From assembly GCA_030043395.1 (NCBI GenBank), contig JASHXW010000600.1, positions 1 to 10,279 of the forward strand: a stretch of 10,279 bases of DNA, in the 5' to 3' direction. The translations under genes were made by a program, and so were the position numbers. Positions within the stretch are counted from its first letter, which is position 1; every line of letters starts with the position of its first letter. The notes under the pieces were generated by a model. That model was not told where the DNA came from. It saw nothing but the letters and a program-made list of their open reading frames with translations, and did not search any database. This stretch comes from Streptosporangiaceae bacterium. GTDB taxonomy: Bacteria > Actinomycetota > Actinomycetes > Streptosporangiales > Streptosporangiaceae. Below are positions 1 through 7,034 of this stretch, piece by piece.

Positions 1-3000
1 CCGCACGGCCCCGAGCCTGGGCCCATCGCGCTGATCGCGCCTCCTTCCCCGCCTGACGAAGGCGGCGGCCGGATGATGTCGCTGCTGCCGATGCTTGGCA
101 GCCTGGCGATGGTCGGGCTCGCCTTCCTGGTCCACTCACTCGTCTACCTGGTCGTCATCGGCGCGATGGTGCTCGCCATGGTGGGCGGCGGGCTGGCTGC
201 CACGATGAGCCAGCAGCGCAGGGGCGCTCGCCGCTGGGCACGCAAGAAGGAGCGCTACGCGGAGCACCTGGTGACGGTCCGGGCGCAGGCTGCGATGGCC
301 GCGCTCGCGCAGCGCGACGCGGCGCAAGCTTGCTTCCCCGAGCCTGAGGCGCTGGTGACGGTCGCGGCCCGCGGCGATGGGCTGTGGGAGCGCAGGCCAG
401 GGGACGAGGACTTCGCCGCCGTCCGGCTTGGGCGAGGCCCGGTGCCCGCGCTCTGCCCGGCCCAGCTGGCCAGGGACGAGGGTCCGCTTGCCGAGGCCGA
501 CCCCGATCTCGCCGCCGAGGCCGACAGGCTGATCGCCGATACGGCAACGCTGCCCGCCGCGCCCGTCGTCATACCGCTGCGCGACGTCGGGTGCATCGCC
601 CTTGTCGGTGAGCCGGAGCGGTCCCGGGCCCTCGCCGCCGCCTGGCTGGCCAACCTGGCGACGTTCCACGCCCCGGCTGAGCTGCGGATCATGGGACTGG
701 TGCCGTTGTCGGCGGTGCGCACGTGGGGCTGGCTGAAGTGGCTGCCGCACACCAGGGACCCGGAGGCCGGCGAGGGCCTGCACCGGGTCAGCCGCGCGGT
801 GACCGCCGATCCGTTGGCGTTCGCCGCGCAATTCGAGGCACTGGCCCAGCGCCGGATGGACAGCCTGCGGCGCCGGATGGAGGCCGCCGGCAGCCTGCTC
901 ACCCTGCAGGACACGGCGGGCCGGCTAGGCGCGCCAAGCGACGCGGAGAGCGCGCACGTGATCGTCGTCGTCGACGGATACAGGCCGGGCGAAGGGCCGC
1001 CATCGCTGGACGCGCTGCTCGCCGTTGCCCCGTCGGTCGGCATGACCGTCATCGCGCTGGTCGGCGACGTGAGCGAGGTTCCGGCTGCCTGCGGCGCCCG
1101 GGTGGACTGGATCTCACCCAGCATGATCAGGTACGTGGCGGCCGGGCCCCACGGCAGGGTCGAGGCAGGGGTCGTGCCTGACAGCCTCGACCTCGGCGTC
1201 GCCGCCCAGCTTGCCAGGACGCTCGCGCCGCTCGGCTTGCGAGCAGGCGAGACCGGAGCGGACCTGGCCGACCCCGTGCGGCTGGTCGAGTTGCTCGGCG
1301 CCGACGAGGCGGAGCAGCTTGACCTGCAGGCGGGCTGGATCGGCCTGGACAAGCTGGCGGGCGGCATCCCGCCCGAGTTCCTGGCCGTGCCGATCGGACG
1401 CAGGGACAGCGGCAGCCCGATGATCCTTGACCTCAAGGAGGCGGCGGCCGGCGGGATGGGACCGCACGGGATGCTCGTCGGCGCGACCGGCTCGGGCAAG
1501 AGCGAGCTGCTCCGCTCGCTCACCGCCGCGATCGCGGCAAGGCACGATCCCTCGCTGGTGAACCTGCTGCTCATCGATTTCAAGGGCGGCGCGGCGTTCG
1601 CCGAGCTCGCGCACCTGCCGCACGTCGCCGGGCTGGTGACCAACCTGGCCGACGACCTCAGCCTGGTCGACCGCATGCAGCTTGCGCTGACTGGCGAGCT
1701 CGCCAGAAGGCAGGAGCAGCTTCGGCTTGCCGGGAACCTGGGCTCGATCGCCGAGTACCAGGCGGCCAGGGCGCGCGGCGAGCCGCTCGATCCGCTGCCG
1801 TACCTCGTCGTGGTCGTCGACGAGTTCGGTGAGCTGCTCGCCGCGAAACCCGACTTCACCGAGACGTTCCTGACCCTGGCCAGGCTTGGCCGGTCGCTCG
1901 GCGTGCACCTGCTGCTGGCCACCCAGCGCCTGGATGAGGGCAGGATCAGGGGCCTCGAGCCGCACCTGAGGTACCGGCTGTGCTTGCGGACATTCACTGC
2001 CGAGGAGTCTCGCGCGGTCCTGTCCAACCCGGCTGCCTTCGAGCTGCCGTCCCTGCCCGGGCTGGGTTACCTGCGGGTGGACCGCGAGCAGACCCGCTTC
2101 AAGGCGGCCATCTGCGGATCCGCCAGGCCCTCGGGGGCAGCTGACCGAGCGCACGGCGATGGCGGCCAGGAGGGAAGCGAGTTCACCGCGGGCTCCCTGC
2201 TCCGGCCACTCAGCCTGGGCGGCAGCGCCGCTCAGGACGGCCAGGCGGCCTCCTTCCGGTCGCGCGCCGACGACCTGCAGGTGATCGTCCGGCTGGCCGG
2301 CCGCGCGGCCACGAGCAGGGCGCGCCTGATCTGGACCCCGCCGCTGCCAGTCGACCTGACTCTGGGCGGGCTCGGCGACCTGCTCGGTCCGCCCCCGGCT
2401 GAGGGTGTCGCCATCGCGATCGCGGACTGGCCGGAGCGACAGGCGAAGGAGCCCGTGGTCTACCGGACCTCCGGAGCCGGGGGGAACTTCGGGATCGCCG
2501 GAGCGCCGCGCACCGGCAAGTCCACCTTGCTCCAGGCGCTCGTGCTCGCGCTGGCGGCACAGGCAGGCCCGGACCGGCGTCAGTTCTACTGCCTGGACCT
2601 CGGCGGCGGGGGCCTGTTCGAGCTGGAAGGGCTGCCGCATGTCGGCGCGGTCATAGGCCGGGGCGAGACGGAGGCCACCGCCCGGATGCTCCGCGAGCTG
2701 AGGGCGCTGCTCGACGAGCGAGCGAGCGCCAGGCAGGCGGGCCGGGCAGGCTCCGGCCAGGCCGCCTGGCCTGAGGTGTTCCTCGTCGTCGACAACGTGG
2801 GCCAGCTCAGGCAGGCGGCGCCCGACCTCGAGCCCGAGCTGACCGAGCTGGCAACTGGCGGCCTTCCGTTCGGGCTGCACGTGCTGCTGTCAGCGAACCG
2901 CTGGCTGGACGTCAGGCCGCAGCTTCTCGACGCGCTTGGCACGCGGTGGGAGCTGCGCCTGGCCGACCCCTCCGACTCCCTGGCCGGACGGCAGGCGGCG

Positions 3001-3978
3001 ATGCGCGTGCCCGCCGACCTGCCGGGGCGCGGGCTCATCAAGGACGGCCACATGTTCCAGGCCGCGCTGCCCGCGTTGTCACCAGAACCTGCCCCCGGTG
3101 CGCTAGCCGAGGCCGTCGCGATGATCGCCCAGTCCGCCGGCCCGGGCAGGGCTCCGGCGATCGCGGCCCTGCCGCTGCGCATCGCGACGACGGACGTCGC
3201 CGGGCTGGCCCGGGTGGCCGGCTCGCCGCCGCCGGCGGACGACGGCCGCCTCCTCATCGGCGTCAGCGAGTTCCGCAGCCGTCCGGTGGAACTCGAGGTG
3301 GCCAGGCCGGGCAGCCGGCTGGTTATCTTCGGTGACTCGGGCTCAGGCCGGACGACGCTGCTGCGCCGCATCGTCACCAACCTGCGCCAGCAGGCGGACG
3401 AGCGCGAGCAGGTCAAGCTGGTCATCGTGGATCCGGCCAGGGGGCTAATCGATCTCGCCGACGGTCCCGACATGGTCGGTTACGCCGCGAATCCGTCGGC
3501 GGCCGAGCGACTGTCAAGCCAGCTCGCCGACGAGCTGAAGCCGCGAGTGGCACCCGAGGACGCCGGGGTCGCGGAGCTTCGCAGCGGGCGGTTGTGGTCA
3601 GGCCCGCGCTATTTCCTGGTCGTCGACGACTATGACCTGCTGCTCGGCCAGATGGGCGGCCCGTTCACCATCCTGACCGACCTGCTCGCGCATGGCGCGG
3701 ACATCGGCTTCGGCGTGATGCTCGCCCGCCGGGTCGCTGGCAGCCAGCGGACCGCCTACGAGCCGTTCGGCCAGCGGCTGAGGGAGGTCGCCGACGCGGC
3801 GCTAGTCCTGTCCGGCCAGCAAGACGAGGGCCCGCTCGTGGGAGGTGTCTCCGCCCGGCCGTGGCCGCCTGGACGAGGCATCCTGGTGTCAGGGCGAGCC
3901 AGGCCGCAGCTCATCCAGTGCTGCCTGGACCCCGCGGACCAGCCGCACCGCGATCCGCACGCAGAGCAGGCTCCGTGA
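1..3978 (+). CDS. eccC: Type VII secretion FtsK/SpoIIIE-family ATPase EccC (5' partial)
   Basis: This is the motor ATPase of the T7SS, which sits in the inner membrane complex and recognises WXG100-type substrates. The first in-frame ATG is at 73, but the frame is open to base 1 and the residues before it (PIALIAPPSPP) resemble the Pro-rich EccC N-terminus, so the true start is probably left of the window. Two membrane segments follow (about 76-200). ATPase domain 1 has Walker A GATGSGKS (1480-1503), the EccC signature LLIDFKGGAAF, Walker B ending in Asp-Glu (1819-1824) and the family block ATQRLDEGRIRGLEPHLRYR. Domain 2 has GAPRTGKST (2500-2526), and its Walker B ends Asp-Asn (2791-2796). 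Domain 3 has GDSGSGRTT (3331-3357), with Arg for the usual Lys, and its Walker B ends Asp-Asp (3625-3630). The stop overlaps the next start (TGATG). The family call is firm; the 5' boundary is not. Confidence 0.95.
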   Translation, partial: PHGPEPGPIALIAPPSPPDEGGGRMMSLLPMLGSLAMVGLAFLVHSLVYLVVIGAMVLAMVGGGLAATMSQQRRGARRWARKKERYAEHLVTVRAQAAMAALAQRDAAQACFPEPEALVTVAARGDGLWERRPGDEDFAAVRLGRGPVPALCPAQLARDEGPLAEADPDLAAEADRLIADTATLPAAPVVIPLRDVGCIALVGEPERSRALAAAWLANLATFHAPAELRIMGLVPLSAVRTWGWLKWLPHTRDPEAGEGLHRVSRAVTADPLAFAAQFEALAQRRMDSLRRRMEAAGSLLTLQDTAGRLGAPSDAESAHVIVVVDGYRPGEGPPSLDALLAVAPSVGMTVIALVGDVSEVPAACGARVDWISPSMIRYVAAGPHGRVEAGVVPDSLDLGVAAQLARTLAPLGLRAGETGADLADPVRLVELLGADEAEQLDLQAGWIGLDKLAGGIPPEFLAVPIGRRDSGSPMILDLKEAAAGGMGPHGMLVGATGSGKSELLRSLTAAIAARHDPSLVNLLLIDFKGGAAFAELAHLPHVAGLVTNLADDLSLVDRMQLALTGELARRQEQLRLAGNLGSIAEYQAARARGEPLDPLPYLVVVVDEFGELLAAKPDFTETFLTLARLGRSLGVHLLLATQRLDEGRIRGLEPHLRYRLCLRTFTAEESRAVLSNPAAFELPSLPGLGYLRVDREQTRFKAAICGSARPSGAADRAHGDGGQEGSEFTAGSLLRPLSLGGSAAQDGQAASFRSRADDLQVIVRLAGRAATSRARLIWTPPLPVDLTLGGLGDLLGPPPAEGVAIAIADWPERQAKEPVVYRTSGAGGNFGIAGAPRTGKSTLLQALVLALAAQAGPDRRQFYCLDLGGGGLFELEGLPHVGAVIGRGETEATARMLRELRALLDERASARQAGRAGSGQAAWPEVFLVVDNVGQLRQAAPDLEPELTELATGGLPFGLHVLLSANRWLDVRPQLLDALGTRWELRLADPSDSLAGRQAAMRVPADLPGRGLIKDGHMFQAALPALSPEPAPGALAEAVAMIAQSAGPGRAPAIAALPLRIATTDVAGLARVAGSPPPADDGRLLIGVSEFRSRPVELEVARPGSRLVIFGDSGSGRTTLLRRIVTNLRQQADEREQVKLVIVDPARGLIDLADGPDMVGYAANPSAAERLSSQLADELKPRVAPEDAGVAELRSGRLWSGPRYFLVVDDYDLLLGQMGGPFTILTDLLAHGADIGFGVMLARRVAGSQRTAYEPFGQRLREVADAALVLSGQQDEGPLVGGVSARPWPPGRGILVSGRARPQLIQCCLDPADQPHRDPHAEQAP

Positions 3979-4325
3979 TGACCGGGACGCGAGTCATCCT
4001 CATCACGGCCTCTGGCCCTGGCGGTCATGTCGACATCGGAGTAAGGGCCGACGCGACGCCCGCCGACCTCGCTGGCTCGATCGGCGACGTGCTTGGAGTC
4101 GCGCCAGGCAGCGCGCCCGGCGTGGTCGCCGAGCATCACGCGCCGCCGAGGCCAGGTAACCCGCTTGGTTCGCGGGTGCGGCTGCGTGCGGATACCTCGC
4201 TCGCGGACAGCGGAGTTGCGGACGGCGACATGATCATCTTCAGGAGGACAGCAGGGACGGGAGCTGCGTTCGTGCCAAGACAAGAGCTGGGAGTGCGGTC
4301 AGATGAGCCATATGACGGGCACTGA
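3978..4325 (+). CDS. Free-standing ubiquitin-like (YukD/EsaB-like) T7SS protein
   Basis: A 115-residue protein. The ATG at 3978 shares one base with the eccC stop (TGATG); a GTG one codon earlier is the alternative. The frame is open further upstream, but that part lies inside eccC and is a shadow. The first ~90 residues fit a beta-grasp ubiquitin-like domain: strand TRVILITA, a strand ending HVDIGVRAD, a helix beginning ATPADLAGSIGDVLGV, then LRADTSLADSGVADGDMIIFRR, which matches the end of EccD and YukD ubiquitin-like domains. There is no membrane segment, so it is not a whole EccD. There is no terminal Gly-Gly, so conjugation is unlikely. The ~20-residue tail overlaps the next gene. Similar small proteins (YukD, EsaB) are accessory or regulatory parts of Firmicutes T7SSs. 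A role here as an adaptor to EccC or the downstream ATPase is inference. Confidence 0.8.
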   Translation: MTGTRVILITASGPGGHVDIGVRADATPADLAGSIGDVLGVAPGSAPGVVAEHHAPPRPGNPLGSRVRLRADTSLADSGVADGDMIIFRRTAGTGAAFVPRQELGVRSDEPYDGH

Positions 4326-5121
4326 CGGACGCTCAGGAAGCGGGCGGTTCGGCGCGGCGACCCCCGGTGTGCGGGCCGAGCGAGCCTCCATCGGTGACCT
4401 GGTCACCGCGCCCAAGTCCTCGGGGCGTCGTCGCCTGATCACGCCGTGGCGGGTGACCGCGCTGGTCGTCGCGCTCCTGGTGGCCGGGGGCGCTTATGCG
4501 CTGGGCCGCTACGTCATCGCGCCGAAGCCGGCACCCTCGGTGACGCTGGACGTGACCACCGTCGCCCTCCCCGCGGGCGCGCGGCTGACGTCCGGCGACC
4601 TGCGGGTGGTGACGGTACAGCGTTCTTCGGCGCCGAAGGGCGCACTGACCCCGGCCGGCGCCGCCAGAACGATCGGCCTCATCGCCAGGAATGCCATCCC
4701 GGCCGGGACCTTCCTGGCCAGCTCCTTGTTCTCCCCAGCCGGCGGGATCCCTGACGCGACGCAGGCCCTGGTGGGGCTGGCGCTCAAGGCCGGGCAACTG
4801 CCGGCCGGCGGCCTGGCAGTCGGCCAGCGGGTGCTCGTCGTCCTGCTCCCGGTCAACTCATCGGGCGTGGCGCAGCGGCCAGTGCAGCTGATCAACACGA
4901 CGGTCTGGGACCTGCTGCCACCTGACTCGTCGGGGGATCAGGAAGTGACCGTCATCGTGCCGTCCTCGATGGCGGCCAACCTGACAAGCTTCGCCTCGCG
5001 CGGCGAGGTCAGCCTGGTGGCTACATCGGCACCGCCGGCACCGAGCACGAGGCCGTCGAGCGGGCCTACGAAGCCGACGACGCACGGCCATACGCCTAAG
5101 GGCAAGGGGAGCCACACCTGA
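4303..5121 (+). CDS. Membrane-anchored SAF-domain (CpaB/RcpC-like) protein
   Basis: A 272-residue protein. The start is ATG 4303, with GGGAG at 4289-4293 nine bases upstream; ATG 4312 is a second in-frame choice. It overlaps the previous gene by 23 bases. Residues 1-46 are polar and basic (GRRR just before the helix), 51-68 form one transmembrane helix, and the rest should lie outside the membrane. Residues ~82-145 look like a SAF domain: VALPAGARLTSGDL, then a second half with RTIGLIARNAIPAGTFL, the arrangement seen in CpaB/RcpC and in FlgA-type pilus and flagellar proteins. A beta-rich region follows to ~240. The last 30 residues are a Pro/Thr/Ser/His tail with no anchor. Because the gene sits between T7SS genes, it may be an envelope-side component of this secretion system. 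SAF domains are also found in sugar-binding enzymes, but none of their catalytic parts are present. Confidence 0.78.
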   Translation: MSHMTGTDGRSGSGRFGAATPGVRAERASIGDLVTAPKSSGRRRLITPWRVTALVVALLVAGGAYALGRYVIAPKPAPSVTLDVTTVALPAGARLTSGDLRVVTVQRSSAPKGALTPAGAARTIGLIARNAIPAGTFLASSLFSPAGGIPDATQALVGLALKAGQLPAGGLAVGQRVLVVLLPVNSSGVAQRPVQLINTTVWDLLPPDSSGDQEVTVIVPSSMAANLTSFASRGEVSLVATSAPPAPSTRPSSGPTKPTTHGHTPKGKGSHT

Positions 5122-5156
5122 GCCGGGTCATACCGCAAGCGCAGCGACAAGAAGCC

Positions 5157-5180
5157 ATGAAGGCGAGAACACATCCATGA
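5157..5180 (+). other. Possible 7-codon leader ORF overlapping the MinD-like gene start
   Basis: ATG at 5157 opens a seven-codon frame (MKARTHP) whose TGA at 5178-5180 overlaps the ATG at 5177 of the next gene in an ATGA arrangement. The purine stretch AAGGCGAG (5160-5167), probably the ribosome binding site for the downstream gene, lies inside it. The mini-ORF's own binding site is weak (GACAAGAAG). It could couple translation across the 55-base gap between the SAF gene and the ATPase gene. Chance occurrence is quite possible. Confidence 0.2.
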
Positions 5181-6919
5181 TCCCCGCCAAGAACCAGATC
5201 GTGCGAGTCACGGTGCTCAGCCCGTTCGGCCAGCACGAGATCGACCTGCCTGCCGAGTCGCCGGTGTCGGGATTCCTGCCCGACCTGCTCGCCATGGCCG
5301 GCCTGCACCCGAACCCGGCCGGGCCGGCTGCCGATGGCTGGTACGTCGCCGACGCGCTCGGCAACCCGATTCCGCCGAACAGCACGCTGTCCGCGCACGG
5401 GGTCCGGGCTGGCTCGGTGATCCAGCTCCGCAGGCCCGAGCCGGGGCGGCCAGGCGCTGGTCCGGGCGGGGCCGCTGGCGAGGTGCAGATGCGGGCGGGC
5501 GTGGGCGTGCTGCGGAACTCGGTGGTGGTGACCAGGAACTTGCCGCGCGCCGTCGCCGCGGGCTCGCCGCCGGACGACGACCTCGGCCCGCTGGAGCGCG
5601 CCGCGGCCGTGCTGCCGCCGACGATCAGCCGGGCGAACCGCATGCGAGCAGCGGGCAGTGCCTTCGTGCGGGCAGATGAACTGACGCGGCCGGGTGCTGC
5701 CAGTAACGCCGGGCTGGCACAGGCCGGCCAGCGAGGCGTGGCGGGGCCTGGTGCAGCCGGCGGCGCGGGCAAGGAGCCGGCCCGCAGGCAGCTGCCGCAG
5801 ACGGGCATCATGGGCAGCCCCTGGCTGTCTGCCCCCGGCATGAACGAGGCTCACTCGGGACCGCCCGTCCACGGCCAGTTCGACCAGCAGGCTCCGGCCA
5901 CTGCGCCTGCTCCGCCCGGGGTAGTCGCGGGCAACGGCTCGCCGTCCGCCATCACGCACCAGCCCGGCGACCAGGCCGGGCCTACCGCCGGGACGATCGA
6001 TCCAGGCGGAACGCAAGTCAGCAAGCCGGGGCGGCATCGTTACCGCCCGGCGGACCTGACCATCGAAGCGGCGCCGACGCGACTTGAGCGGGCCAGGGTG
6101 AAGTGGCGCGAGCTTGACAACATCAGCCAGCTCGACGCCCGGATTACCGAGCCGCGGCTGATGCACTGCGCGACGATCGCCGTCGTCTCACCCAAGGGCG
6201 GCGTCGGCAAGACCACGGTGACGGCACTGCTCGGCACCTTGTTCTCGCTGCTGCGCCGCGATCCGATCGTCGCCGTCGACACGAACCCGGACTTCGGCTC
6301 CCTCGGCCGGGTCCTGACACCGGATCAGACCTGGTTCGTCGACGACCTCGCGCGGCTGGTCATGGACGACGAGGAGCTATCGCTGACCGGCCTAGACTCC
6401 CTGCTCGGCCGGGCCGTGCACGGGCTGCTCGTCGTCCCCGCGCCGACCGATCCCCACCGGATGAAGTCGCTGGACGAGGACGCTTATCGTCGGGTGATCA
6501 TCAGGCTGAAGGACTTCTTCAGCCTGGTCCTGCTCGATTGCGGTACCGGGCTGCAGGATCCGGCGCTGGCGGCGGCGATCGCCGCCGCCGACCAGGTGGT
6601 GCTGCTGACCGACTCCCAGCCCGCGACGGCGAGCCTGGTCGCGGAGTCCACCGAGCTTTTGCACCAGTGGGGCAGGCCGATCACCGTCGTGGTCAACCGG
6701 ATGCCGGCCAAGGGCGCCAAGCTCGATGTCGCCAGGCTCAGCAAGTACCTGCCGGCCGCGCGCGGCCTGGTCGTGGTGCCGGACGACGTGGTCGCGGCGA
6801 CTCGCCTGGCTACCGGGCGGTTCGACTGGCGGGACGCCCCGACCACCTGGCAGTTCGCGCTCCGCCGCCTCGCGACCGTCCTGGTCGCGGACTGGGAGCG
6901 CCTCGGCCTCGCGCGCTGA
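5177..6919 (+). CDS. Ubiquitin-like domain fused to a MinD/ParA-type ATPase (EspI-like)
   Basis: A 580-residue protein starting at ATG 5177, with AAGGCGAG at 5160-5167 upstream. Residues 6-86 form a second ubiquitin-like domain in this operon (VRVTVLSPFGQHEIDLPAE ... LSAHGVRAGSVIQLRRPE), the arrangement of EccD and YukD. Residues ~87-290 are a Pro/Ala/Gly-rich, probably disordered linker. Residues ~330-575 are a SIMIBI-class MinD/ParA ATPase. The deviant Walker A is KGGVGKTT, with signature Lys340 and P-loop Lys345; the switch I region has Asp368 in VDTNPDFGSLG, and Walker B has Asp454 in LVLLDCGTGL. A later segment, VVVNRMP (505-511), fits the base-recognition region. The C-terminus shows no obvious MinD membrane-targeting helix. 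Mycobacterial EspI has a Pro-rich N-terminus before a similar ATPase, and CpaE/TadZ is the comparable ATPase next to CpaB. A scaffold or positioning role in T7SS is inference. Confidence 0.85.
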   Translation: MIPAKNQIVRVTVLSPFGQHEIDLPAESPVSGFLPDLLAMAGLHPNPAGPAADGWYVADALGNPIPPNSTLSAHGVRAGSVIQLRRPEPGRPGAGPGGAAGEVQMRAGVGVLRNSVVVTRNLPRAVAAGSPPDDDLGPLERAAAVLPPTISRANRMRAAGSAFVRADELTRPGAASNAGLAQAGQRGVAGPGAAGGAGKEPARRQLPQTGIMGSPWLSAPGMNEAHSGPPVHGQFDQQAPATAPAPPGVVAGNGSPSAITHQPGDQAGPTAGTIDPGGTQVSKPGRHRYRPADLTIEAAPTRLERARVKWRELDNISQLDARITEPRLMHCATIAVVSPKGGVGKTTVTALLGTLFSLLRRDPIVAVDTNPDFGSLGRVLTPDQTWFVDDLARLVMDDEELSLTGLDSLLGRAVHGLLVVPAPTDPHRMKSLDEDAYRRVIIRLKDFFSLVLLDCGTGLQDPALAAAIAAADQVVLLTDSQPATASLVAESTELLHQWGRPITVVVNRMPAKGAKLDVARLSKYLPAARGLVVVPDDVVAATRLATGRFDWRDAPTTWQFALRRLATVLVADWERLGLAR

Positions 6920-6924
6920 CGTCC

Positions 6925-6987
6925 CGGAGCTCCGAGCGGGCCACTTCCCGCACGTTGCAGTCACTCGCGGCGCGAATTGCCGCTTTT
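6925..6987 (+). terminator. GC-rich hairpin region between convergent genes, possible terminator
   Basis: The 115-base gap between the two convergent stops holds three short stems. They are a 10-bp palindrome CGGAGCTCCG (6925-6934), GCGGG/CCCGC around a 6-base loop (6936-6951), and GCGGC/GCCGC around a 7-base loop (6967-6983) followed directly by TTTT (6984-6987). Only the last looks like an intrinsic terminator, for the + strand T7SS operon. The stems are only 5 bp, so strength is uncertain. I see no T-tract after any stem on the minus strand. Confidence 0.35.
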
Positions 6988-7034
6988 GGGCGACGCTAAC
7001 GTGCTGGAAGTTGGCTGCGTGGAGGGACTAGGGC

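Noticed and set aside
255..2027. Long minus-strand open frame inside eccC
   Set aside because: The product is Ser/Arg/Ala-rich low complexity, typical of antisense frames in GC-rich genes, and the + strand EccC motifs are unambiguous.
1114..2880. Second long minus-strand frame inside eccC
   Set aside because: Gln/Arg/Gly-rich composition with no motif; it is fully covered by the conserved ATPase domains on the + strand.
5096..6166. Minus-strand frame opposite the MinD-like gene
   Set aside because: It lies mostly opposite the ubiquitin-like domain and Pro/Ala linker, where composition keeps antisense frames open. It has an Arg/Pro-rich product and no recognisable domain.
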